In this document: in pieces, positions 37,007-46,826 of the stretch | Layout of the letters: each line of letters starts with the position of its first letter | Numbering within the stretch: the first letter of the stretch is position 1 | Source: an uncultured Helicobacter sp. | GTDB lineage: Bacteria; Campylobacterota; Campylobacteria; Campylobacterales; Helicobacteraceae | Direction: 5' to 3' | Length of the DNA: 64,000 bases | Assembly: GCA_944323645.1 (NCBI GenBank) | Contig: CALUTE010000009.1 | Span: 1 to 64,000 of the forward strand | Notes under the pieces: generated by a model | Databases searched by the model: none | What the model saw: only the letters and a program-made list of their open reading frames with translations | Told to the model about the DNA's origin: nothing | Translations under genes and position numbers: made by a program

Positions 37007-38323
37007 ATGATTTGGGATGAAGTGCTCCATAACCTCAAACAAGAAATCTCTCCTTATGAATTTGAAACCTACATTTCACCAATTAAATACGATGAAAACG
37101 CTTCCAAGAGTAATTTAGCAGTTCTTGTTGTTCAGAACGTTTATATCGAAAAATGGGTTAAAACTAAGTATGCAGAAACTATTGCACATAACTTTGAGAT
37201 TATCTCAAAAACCAAGCCAGAAATAAAGATCATCGTTGCTAAAGACAAACAAAATGTGAAAAAGTCCCATATGAAAAATTCAAGGGTTCAAAACCAAAAT
37301 TTTTTCAATTCACAACAGTCTTTTGATAACTTTGTCGTAGGAAATAGCAATAAATCCGCTTTTACTATCGCAAAGAGTGTAGCCGAACATCAAGCAAAGT
37401 TTTATAATCCAGTATTAATTTATGGTCAAACAGGACTTGGAAAGACACATTTACTTTATGCAATTGGCAACTTTGTTCTTGAAAAAAACAAAAAAATAAT
37501 CTACATAACTACAGAAGAATTTATGAATGAATATCATAAACACCTAAAACAGCATACAATGGACACTTTTCGAGATAATTACCGCAATTGCGATTATTTC
37601 TTAATTGATGACGTACAATTCTTAAAGGGAAAAAGCAACCTACAAGAAGAATTTTTTAATACTTTTGAAGCACTTTATAAAAACAAAAAACAAATTGTTA
37701 TGACCTCTGACAAACTTCCTAAGCAAATACAAGGTCTTGAAGAACGCTTACGTTCGCGATTTGAGGGTGGTATGATGATGGAAATTCAAACTCCAGAAAT
37801 CGAGACAAAAATCCGTATTATCGAACAAAAATGTCGTGACAACCAAATCAATATGGACAAAGAAATTATAATTTTCTTGGCAGAAAATATTAATGAAAAT
37901 ATTAGACAAATCGAAAGTACCATTCTTAAACTTAATTTTCATCACTCTATGACAAATCAACCATTCAATATCACAATGGCAAAAAACGTCCTTAAAGAAA
38001 CCCAAAAAGAGACTTCTGGTGAAATCAACCTAGAAAAAATCATTAACACCGTAGCACGCGAATGCAATATCAAACCAAGTGAAATCATTTCAAAATCACG
38101 CATTTCAAAAATAGTACAAGCAAGACATCTTGTCATCTACCTCACTCGCACTCTCTCTACGATAGATTCTATGGGCATACTCGCACAAAAGCTCAATATG
38201 AAAGATCATAGTGCCATTTCAAAAGCTTTCAAACAAATAACCAAAAAAATAGAACAAGACGAAAATCTAAAACAACTTACTAAAGACCTAAAAAACAAAA
38301 TACAGAAAGAAAAAAATCCCTAA
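37007..38323 (+). CDS. dnaA: Chromosomal replication initiator DnaA
   Basis: The product is about 438 residues. It has a domain I start (WDEVLHNLKQEISPYEFETYISPI), a short domain II and an AAA+ domain III with GQTGLGKTHLL (Walker A) and YFLIDDVQFLKGK (Walker B). Domain IV carries the DnaA signature around DHSAISKAFKQI. I prefer ATG 37007 over 37004 because GAAGG (36996-37000) is then 6 bases away. It lies between two DnaA-box clusters and upstream of dnaN, forming the origin region. Confidence 0.97.
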   Translation: MIWDEVLHNLKQEISPYEFETYISPIKYDENASKSNLAVLVVQNVYIEKWVKTKYAETIAHNFEIISKTKPEIKIIVAKDKQNVKKSHMKNSRVQNQNFFNSQQSFDNFVVGNSNKSAFTIAKSVAEHQAKFYNPVLIYGQTGLGKTHLLYAIGNFVLEKNKKIIYITTEEFMNEYHKHLKQHTMDTFRDNYRNCDYFLIDDVQFLKGKSNLQEEFFNTFEALYKNKKQIVMTSDKLPKQIQGLEERLRSRFEGGMMMEIQTPEIETKIRIIEQKCRDNQINMDKEIIIFLAENINENIRQIESTILKLNFHHSMTNQPFNITMAKNVLKETQKETSGEINLEKIINTVARECNIKPSEIISKSRISKIVQARHLVIYLTRTLSTIDSMGILAQKLNMKDHSAISKAFKQITKKIEQDENLKQLTKDLKNKIQKEKNP

Positions 38324-38348
38324 TTTATCTAGTTTCTGATAAAATAGC

Positions 38349-38466
38349 AGTGAAAATACGTGAAAAATAAAGAAAAGTGTAGCAATGGAAAAAGTCCCAA
38401 AACAATGGAAAAACAAAAGATTTTCACTTTTTCACAACCCCTACTACTACTACTAGTACTTTAAAC
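38349..38466. other. oriC2: oriC2: DnaA boxes, GC patch, DnaA-trio and AT-rich unwinding element
   Basis: In the dnaA-dnaN gap lie TTCAC-core boxes: two on the minus strand (38349-38357 and 38359-38367) and two on the plus strand (38420-38428 and TTTTTCACA at 38428-38436). The last is followed by CCC and then five CTA triplets (38441-38455), GTA, and A+T-rich sequence up to the dnaN ribosome site. This box, GC patch, trio and AT order matches the bacterial basal unwinding system, in which DnaA loads on the trio strand. It marks the likely point of replication start. Confidence 0.85.
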
Positions 38467-38483
38467 TTATAAAGGAGTAAGCA

Positions 38484-39569
38484 ATGAAAATCACACTCAA
38501 CAAAAACAACTTTGAAATTATTCTTAATAATTTCCAGTCTTTTTTAGACAAAAAAGATTCCTCACAAATCACATCTCATATTTACTTAGAAACTATAGAA
38601 AATAAACTACTCCTCAAAGCAACCGATTACGAAATTGCTATTCAATCAAAAATAGATATTCTCCAAAATCTAGAGAATGGTATAGCTACCATCGAAGGAA
38701 AAAAAATCCTCCCCATCATTAAACAATTAAAAGATGGCGAAGTAACACTTGAAACAAAAGATGGGCAAATCTTCGTAAAACAAGGTAAAACAAAATTTAA
38801 GCTTTCTTCTTTTAATGCAGCAGAATTCAACGATGCTACAAGATTCCCAGAAATAAGTGATTCAGACATAAAAATCAATTTACAAGCTACAGATTTTATA
38901 GAATCCATAAAGAAAGCCGCGATTGCTGCTGATTCAAATAATCATCGAATCGAACTAACAGGAACACTACTTGATGTAAAAGATTATCACTGCAATTTTG
39001 TTGGCTCTGATACAAAAAGACTTGCTATCATACGCCAAAATACACAATCTATTGGTACACAAATCTCTATCATCATACCAAAACGTGCTATTATGGAGAT
39101 AGCTAAACTTTTTTATGATGAATTTGAAATATATTTTTCATCAACAATGCTCTTTATCAAATCACAAAACTATACCTTCTCTACTAAACTTATCAATGGT
39201 AAATATCCAGATTATGAAAAAATTATCCCAAAAGAATTTAAAACACAGCTGAAACTTCCTAAAAATGAAATTATCGAAGCTATTAAACTTATGAATCCAC
39301 TTTCTACGAATGTTAAAATAACGTTTGATTCTAATGGTTTATTGTTTGAAGCAATGAGTTCTGAAGAGTTAGAATCTGCTAGTACACAGGTAGAAATTCC
39401 TTTAAACATAACAGAATCTATCACACTTGGTACAAATTCTCGATATATTCTTGATTTTTTAGCTTTAATTCATAGTACAGAGTTTGAGATTCTTATCAAT
39501 GAAGCAAATATGCCATTTATGCTAAAAGATGAAAACTATTCAACAATTATTATGCCTGTGCTTTGCTAA
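38484..39569 (+). CDS. dnaN: DNA polymerase III beta sliding clamp
   Basis: The 361-residue protein begins MKITLNKNNFEIILNNFQSFL and shows the threefold clamp repeats, with GKKILPIIKQL and the C-terminal block MPFMLKDENYSTIIMPVLC (the family's pocket and end). It tethers the polymerase to DNA. AAAGGAG lies before the ATG. It follows the unwinding element and precedes gyrB by 9 bases, so dnaN-gyrB is probably one transcript. Confidence 0.96.
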   Translation: MKITLNKNNFEIILNNFQSFLDKKDSSQITSHIYLETIENKLLLKATDYEIAIQSKIDILQNLENGIATIEGKKILPIIKQLKDGEVTLETKDGQIFVKQGKTKFKLSSFNAAEFNDATRFPEISDSDIKINLQATDFIESIKKAAIAADSNNHRIELTGTLLDVKDYHCNFVGSDTKRLAIIRQNTQSIGTQISIIIPKRAIMEIAKLFYDEFEIYFSSTMLFIKSQNYTFSTKLINGKYPDYEKIIPKEFKTQLKLPKNEIIEAIKLMNPLSTNVKITFDSNGLLFEAMSSEELESASTQVEIPLNITESITLGTNSRYILDFLALIHSTEFEILINEANMPFMLKDENYSTIIMPVLC

Positions 39570-41924
<2,355 letters not shown>

Positions 41925-41946
41925 TTATTATTTTTTATAAGGATTT

Positions 41947-42204
41947 ATGTTGTTGTTTGAAAGAGAAAAAATTATCGTTGTTGATGGGGTGGAAATCCTT
42001 TCATATGGTATTGATTATGAATTTATGACTATTTTTATTATAAGCTGCGTTGTTGCTTTTGGTATTTATTTTCTACCAAGCTTGATTGCTTTTGGTAGAA
42101 ACCATAGAGATAAAATCATAATTCTTCTAATTGATGTGTTTTTTGGTTGGAGTATAGTTGGGTGGTTTATTGCACTTGGTTGGAGTTTTACAAAAAAAGA
42201 TTGA
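41947..42204 (+). CDS. Small membrane protein resembling superinfection immunity family
   Basis: The 85-residue protein has two hydrophobic segments (about residues 25-45 and 55-79). Between and within them is LIAFGRNHRDKIIILLIDVFFGWSIVGW, which resembles the phage T4 Imm-like superinfection-immunity domain (arginine and histidine before a helix, then LGWTxxGW and a second helix). It follows gyrB by 22 bases with TAAGGA in front. Chromosomal members have no known phage role, and no phage genes adjoin it. Confidence 0.6.
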   Translation: MLLFEREKIIVVDGVEILSYGIDYEFMTIFIISCVVAFGIYFLPSLIAFGRNHRDKIIILLIDVFFGWSIVGWFIALGWSFTKKD

Positions 42205-42213
42205 TAAGAGTTG

Positions 42214-42969
42214 TCATATTTCTATTTCTAGTCCTACAGGACAATGATCACTACCAAAAACCTCTGGATATATACTTGCATTTTTGAGTTTTGAATCAAG
42301 TACTTTAGAACAGAGAAAATAATCAATCCTCCATCCTGTATTGTTTTCTCGTGCTTTGCCCATATAACTCCACCAACTATAGGCTCCTTCTAATGTAGGG
42401 TAAAAATGTCGAAAAGTATCAGTAAATCCAGAATCTAAGAGTTTTGTCATTTTTTCGCGTTCTTCATCTGTAAAACCAGCGTTTCTGCGATTTGTTTTTG
42501 GGTTTTTGAGATCTATTTCTTGGTGAGCAACATTGAGATCGCCACATACAATCAAAGGCTTGGTTTGTTCTAGTGTTTTGAGATAAGTACGAAAATCATC
42601 TTCCCATTCCATTCGGTATTCTAGTCGTTCAAGTTCACGTTTGGAATTTGGTGTATAGACATTTACAAGATAAAAGTTATTATATTCGGCAGTAATTATG
42701 CGCCCCTCTTTATCGTGGTGGGCTATCCCCATATCATAGGTTACATTTAGAGGTTTTTGTTTAGTGAATACTGCTACGCCAGAGTAGCCTTTTTTTTCAG
42801 CACTATTCCAATATTCCTCATAATTTGGAAAATCAAAAGTAGCTTGTTCACGTTGCATTTTGGATTCTTGAATGCAAAATATATCCGCATCTATAGTATT
42901 AAAAAAATCCATAAATCCTTTATTCATACAGGCACGCAGACCATTAACATTCCAAGAGATAAGCTTCAT
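42214..42969 (-). CDS. xth: Exodeoxyribonuclease III (AP endonuclease)
   Basis: The 251-residue exonuclease/endonuclease/phosphatase-fold enzyme shows MKLISWNVNGLRAC, FCIQESK (metal-binding Glu), CGDLNVAHQEIDL (catalytic Asp and Asn) and the terminal FGSDHCPVGLEIEI (catalytic Asp-His). It cuts DNA 5' to abasic sites in base excision repair. It stands alone on the minus strand and converges with the small membrane protein. Confidence 0.95.
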   Translation of the reverse strand: MKLISWNVNGLRACMNKGFMDFFNTIDADIFCIQESKMQREQATFDFPNYEEYWNSAEKKGYSGVAVFTKQKPLNVTYDMGIAHHDKEGRIITAEYNNFYLVNVYTPNSKRELERLEYRMEWEDDFRTYLKTLEQTKPLIVCGDLNVAHQEIDLKNPKTNRRNAGFTDEEREKMTKLLDSGFTDTFRHFYPTLEGAYSWWSYMGKARENNTGWRIDYFLCSKVLDSKLKNASIYPEVFGSDHCPVGLEIEI

Positions 42970-43117
42970 ACTAATTCCTTTAAATAGAATCTATAAGCAA
43001 AGCGCAATTATATAGTAAAAATGCTTTGTTTATTAAATTTTTAAGCGAATTTTTAAGCAAAATAGGGCAAAATTCAGGTTTGACTTATGGCTAGATTGTC
43101 TTTGTTTTAGTCATTAA

Positions 43118-43193
43118 GGCTCGATAGCTCAGTCGGTAGAGCAGGAGACTGAAAATCTCCGTGTCGGTGGTTCGATTCCGCCTCGAGCCACCA
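43118..43193 (+). tRNA. tRNA-Phe (anticodon GAA)
   Basis: The acceptor stem pairs GGCTCGA (43118-43124) with TCGAGCC (43183-43189), followed by A and an encoded CCA. The anticodon stem GGAGA/TCTCC encloses CTGAAAA with anticodon GAA at 43151-43153, and the T arm has GGTTCGATTCC. The cloverleaf is complete with 76 bases including CCA. Confidence 0.97.
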
Positions 43194-43329
43194 CGACTGT
43201 TTCTTTCATTTTGTTTTTATAAATTAAACTACAATGCTTCTGTCTCGTTGTTTTTCTTTTTGTCCCTAAACGTTATGCTATAAATTGAGCCATATAGTAC
43301 AGCTTGATTTTTTTGTGTTTTATTGTTAC

Positions 43330-43335
43330 TATAAT
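43330..43335 (+). promoter_or_regulatory. -10 element TATAAT for the accessory cluster
   Basis: TATAAT lies 49 bases before the ATG at 43384, between tRNA-Phe and the small exported-protein gene. It would transcribe the cluster at 43384-45499. Confidence 0.4.
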
Positions 43336-43383
43336 TCTTGCGTAGATTTTAGATCTATACAAAATAATATTAAAGAGCTATTT

Positions 43384-43664
43384 ATGAAAAGGTTGGTTTG
43401 TATTTTTTAGCGTTGGTAATGTTTGGCTTTGGCTCTTTATCTGTACAGACTGCAGAATTAGACACAAAAGATAAAGAAGATATCTTTGGTATGCAAAAAT
43501 ATACACAGATAGCTATGCTCTCTGAAGAAGAGGTGAAAGAAACACAGGTGGAAGGGTTTTTGTTATCATTTGGAATAGCAGCTTTGATAGGATTAAGATC
43601 GCTTGCTTATAATTGTTTTACAGGGAATTGTGAATTCGAAACAGGTGGTTTATGGAAATGGTAA
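43384..43664 (+). pseudogene. Frameshifted small exported protein with leader-like motif
   Basis: ATG 43384 (AAGAG upstream) encodes MKRLVCIF and then hits TAG after a run of six Ts (43403-43408). With one extra T the frame continues into an 88-residue open frame, giving MKRLVCIFLALVMFGFGSLS, a good signal peptide ending near VQTA. The mature part has LSEEEVKETQVEG, which resembles the end of double-glycine leaders. A hydrophobic, Gly-rich tail with Cys-x5-Cys follows, ending LWKW. Translation from TTG 43398 would give a signal without its basic residues. A C39 peptidase pseudogene lies 1.2 kb downstream, which could have processed it. Confidence 0.55.
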
Positions 43665-44512
43665 GCAAATGGTTTGTACAAGTTATTTTATTATACGTTA
43701 GTTTATGTACTAGCGCATGGGCTTGGAAATGCCATTATGACTTTTACTGCCAAGATGCGCGCATAGGGCTTGGAGGTTACTATGCACACTTCACTTCTCC
43801 TTCTGTTAGCACACATAATGGAGGAGGCTTTCTTACGCTACAAGAGCATATGCATTGGAAATGGTTTTATCTTGGTATAGATGCATATAGTGGCATTGGT
43901 GGCTCTTCTTTGAGTGGTGTAGCAAGTGGTAGTGGTATGTATGAGAAAGTATCAGATAGAAATTGGTTTTTTACTTTTGTAACGAATATTGGTATGAATT
44001 TTGGCTCGTTAGAAAAGCCTACCTTTTTGTATCTGACACTTTCTCCAGAGTGGTATGACATTGGATTTGAAAAGGATAGAGGTAGATTTATAAACGGAAT
44101 GTTATTGTTTGGGCTTGGCACATTTAATCGTACAATGCTTACGGACAAAATTGGGCTAGAATCTAGGGCGAATGTTGCTTGGGATGTTACGCGTAGGCTT
44201 GTTGGCTATGGGTATAATGTACGATCAGATCAAGTAGTTGGTGCATTTGATGGAAGCTATAAAGTGGAGCTTGCACTAGGAATAGTCTATCGAGGTAATG
44301 CCTATAATGGCGTAGAAGATGTAGGAAAAGTACTCACAAGTGCAAGGAGATTTGAGATTCCAGATCTTTACGCAAAAATCAAGGGAATCTACTACCACAC
44401 AAAAGGGCTTAATGTTCCCTATTTAGAGACACAAACTCTGCGCTATCCCACAACTGATAATTTTGTGTTTATGCTTGAATTTGGTATAGGGCTTAATGCA
44501 CCATTTATTTGA
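43658..44512 (+). CDS. Putative outer membrane beta-barrel protein
   Basis: The product is about 284 residues from ATG 43658; ATG 43652 is also possible, and both overlap the end of the small exported gene. The signal peptide ends near TSAWA. The mature chain is rich in Gly, Tyr and Phe with amphipathic strands, and four His/Lys/Trp-rich strands near the start (EHMHWKWFYLGI). It ends NAPFI, not the classical terminal Phe. It is the only intact gene of the cluster. Outer membrane location is inferred; I know no close family. Confidence 0.5.
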   Translation: MVSKWFVQVILLYVSLCTSAWAWKCHYDFYCQDARIGLGGYYAHFTSPSVSTHNGGGFLTLQEHMHWKWFYLGIDAYSGIGGSSLSGVASGSGMYEKVSDRNWFFTFVTNIGMNFGSLEKPTFLYLTLSPEWYDIGFEKDRGRFINGMLLFGLGTFNRTMLTDKIGLESRANVAWDVTRRLVGYGYNVRSDQVVGAFDGSYKVELALGIVYRGNAYNGVEDVGKVLTSARRFEIPDLYAKIKGIYYHTKGLNVPYLETQTLRYPTTDNFVFMLEFGIGLNAPFI

Positions 44513-44820
44513 TAATAAAAGCACTCTCTTTAATTTCCCTTTTGTTTTTTTCTGTTCTTGGCTCGGTGTGAAAGCAATCAATGGTGTATTTTGCTGTAAA
44601 TCCTTATGTATCGTTAAATGTAGGGGTAGAATATAAATACAAAAGTAGAGATAGTATTGATGACACTCTTTTGGCACCACTTGGATCATCGCTAGGCTAT
44701 ACGTTTGGAATCGGGTATGAAATAAAGCCAAAGCTCATATTTTTCGCTAATACAGAGATTTTTCCTACAAGTCAATACACAAACAACTCTTTTTCTTTAA
44801 TGCTCTCTTATAGAATCTAA
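44509..44820 (+). pseudogene. Internally deleted outer membrane protein gene
   Basis: TTG 44509 overlaps the stop of the gene before and would encode IIKALSLISLLFFSVLGSV, a signal peptide, ending at TGA 44569. In the same frame, 79 further residues run from 44581 to 44820 as alternating strands (YFAVNPYVSLNVGVEYKYK) and end SLMLSYRI, a typical barrel C-terminus. A signal joined directly to the last strands implies that the middle of a longer barrel gene was lost. The remnant probably makes no working protein. Confidence 0.55.
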
Positions 44821-44828
44821 GAAATACA

Positions 44829-45499
44829 ATGCGCGTATTATTTTATCATTTTTATATGTATCATTGGTTTTAGCGCATAGATTTATAACGAGCCCATATA
44901 AATTATGAATCCTATGCGTTCTTGGATAGAATTGCGCGATGAAAATCTTGCAAGACAACGTTATGATTATAGCTGTGGTGCAGCATCACTTTCTAGTATT
45001 TTGATGTATTATTATGGATTAGAAAATGCAGGCGAACGAGAAATTTTGGAGGCGATATTATCAAACAAAGGGATTGATAGTAGTTAGAAAGAAAATATAG
45101 AAATAGATGAGAATCTGTGGAAAAAACCTAGCATATCGTTTTATGATTTAGGAGAGTATGCTAAAGCACCTGGTTTAAAGCTAATAGGATTGGCACTTTA
45201 TATGGAGAGCAAAGTTACAAATCCCTGTTATAGTGTATGTGAATATGCGCGATATAGAACATTTTAGTGTGTTCAAAGAGATAGATGAACATTTCGCTTA
45301 TCCTGCTGATCCAAGTTTTGGCAATATAAAGGTGAGTCTTAAAAAATTTCAAGAAATGTTCTTACTAGCGCAAGGACCTACAATATCCAGGAAAGATTAT
45401 TGCTTTTATCCTACAAGAAGATAAACATACAGCAGAAACCCAAAGTTTATGGAGCTAGATAATAGTTTATTTGTTGTATATGAAGCTATTCAAGATTAA
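44829..45499 (+). pseudogene. C39-family peptidase pseudogene with several frame breaks
   Basis: From ATG 44905 the frame reads DENLARQRYDYSCGAASLSSIL, with Cys in the C39 (double-glycine peptidase) active-site context, then stops at TAG 45085. The same frame goes on to about 45212, where it shifts to PVIVYVNMRDIEHFSVFKEI (catalytic-His block). Two more shifts near 45390 and 45450 lead to PGKIIAFILQED and a final stop at 45499. A signal-like sequence in other frames from 44829 suggests an exported enzyme. It cannot be functional as read. Confidence 0.75.
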
Positions 45500-45516
45500 C
45501 TTGTTTTCTAAATACA

Positions 45517-45756
45517 TTAAAACACCAGCATTTCACGCTTGATTTTATTAAGTTTATCAATTTGTTCTTTTAATAAATCGACTTGATCATTGATCTGCCC
45601 TAATACCGCCATTTGTAGGTGTTCTGGCATATCCATAGAACCTCGTTTTATCATAATATAATCCACAAAGCTGATTTTACCCATACTTAGTAGAATCTGG
45701 ATTTCATCTCGTATTTCTTCTATTCTTGCAATGATTTCATCGATTTTTTCAAACAT
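45517..45756 (-). CDS. Small coiled-coil protein of unknown function
   Basis: The 79-residue product starts at ATG 45756, which has a strong AAAGGAG ribosome site; the longer frame from 45801 has none. Both ends are strongly helical and charged (FEKIDEIIARIEEIRDEIQILL and the QVDLLKEQIDKLNKIKREM region), and a short loop with Pro joins them, so a helical hairpin is likely. It follows kdsD on the minus strand by 25 bases and may share its transcript. I do not recognise it. Confidence 0.6.
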   Translation of the reverse strand: MFEKIDEIIARIEEIRDEIQILLSMGKISFVDYIMIKRGSMDMPEHLQMAVLGQINDQVDLLKEQIDKLNKIKREMLVF

Positions 45757-45781
45757 TTCTACTCCTTTGTTGTTGAAAGAT

Positions 45782-46813
45782 TCAAGATTTAATGCCTGCA
45801 CTAATTAATGTGTGAATGTGTAATACCCCAAGAATATGTTTTTGTTTATCTGTGATGATAAGAAGTTGAATTTTATTGTGCTCAATAAATGCTAATGCTT
45901 CACTTGCAAGAAGATTTGGATTCTCATAGGTTTTTGGATTTTTATTTGCATAAATTAGTGCTTTAGCATTAAGATCAAAATGTGCAGACATCATAGCCCT
46001 GCGTAAATCACCATCGCTTAGAACCGCTATAAGCTTGTTATTTTCTGTGATAAGAGCATTACCTAGTCGTTTTTCACTCATTACGATAATAGCTTCTTTA
46101 AGTGGTGTATTTGATGAGATAATGGGTAGATTCTCTGTTTGCATAAGATCAGAGATTTTTACAAAAAGCTGTTTTCCAAGGCTACCGCCCGGGTGTAATT
46201 TACCAAAATCATATTTATTAAATTTCCTTGCTTCTATGAGACAAGCTGCTAATGCATCTCCCATAGCAAGTGTTAGAGTTGTTGAACTCATTGGTACGGC
46301 GTCTATGGTACACGCTTCTTTACACACACTAATAGGCAAAAAGAAATCACCAAGTTTGCTTAGTGGTGAATGCTCTGCTTTACTCATAGTGATAATAGCA
46401 CGACTTCTGTGTTTTAAGTGAGGCATAATGCTTAAGATCTCCACACTTTCTCCACTATAACTGATAACAAGCATTATATCTTGTGTTTGTACCATACCTA
46501 GATCCCCGTGAAGTGCTTCAGTAGGGTGGAGAAAAAAGCTAGGTGTGCCAGTAGAAGCAAGCGTAGCAGCAATTTTTGCTCCAATGTGCCCGCTTTTTCC
46601 TACTCCACAGACGATAAGTCGTCCTCCATTAGCCGTAGAATCTATAATAGCTGCAATCATTGTGTGCCATTGTATTTGCTCACATTGTTTTGCTGTGCGC
46701 AATAGCTCTGTGGCTTCTGATTCAAGTGTATTGCGGGCAATTGTGCCGAAATTATGTGTTTTAGCATTTTGTGAGTTATCACTAGATTCTGTAATGCTTT
46801 GGGATTTTGCCAT
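45782..46813 (-). CDS. kdsD: Arabinose-5-phosphate isomerase (KpsF/KdsD)
   Basis: The product is about 343 residues from ATG 46813, supported by AAGGGA; the longer frame starts inside rnj. The N-terminal SIS domain has GVGKSGHIGAKIAATLASTG, HPTEALHGDLG and SYSGESVEI. Two CBS domains follow after HPGGSLGKQL. It converts ribulose-5-phosphate to arabinose-5-phosphate for Kdo and lipopolysaccharide synthesis. The order rlmN, kdsD, rnj, ksgA is as I recall it in H. pylori. Confidence 0.93.
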   Translation of the reverse strand: MAKSQSITESSDNSQNAKTHNFGTIARNTLESEATELLRTAKQCEQIQWHTMIAAIIDSTANGGRLIVCGVGKSGHIGAKIAATLASTGTPSFFLHPTEALHGDLGMVQTQDIMLVISYSGESVEILSIMPHLKHRSRAIITMSKAEHSPLSKLGDFFLPISVCKEACTIDAVPMSSTTLTLAMGDALAACLIEARKFNKYDFGKLHPGGSLGKQLFVKISDLMQTENLPIISSNTPLKEAIIVMSEKRLGNALITENNKLIAVLSDGDLRRAMMSAHFDLNAKALIYANKNPKTYENPNLLASEALAFIEHNKIQLLIITDKQKHILGVLHIHTLISAGIKS

Positions 46814-46826
46814 ATTTATCCCTTTA

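Noticed and set aside
38438-38460. CTA repeats as a microsatellite or phase-variable tract
   Set aside because: The repeats are next to tandem DnaA boxes in the dnaA-dnaN gap, so a DnaA-trio explains them better.
41947-42204. Prophage remnant around the superinfection-immunity-like gene
   Set aside because: Neighbours on both sides are housekeeping genes and no integrase, attachment repeat or phage gene is seen.
43403-43408. T6 tract as a phase-variation switch
   Set aside because: Six bases is shorter than tracts known to switch in Helicobacter, and three neighbouring lesions favour simple decay; kept only as an alternative.
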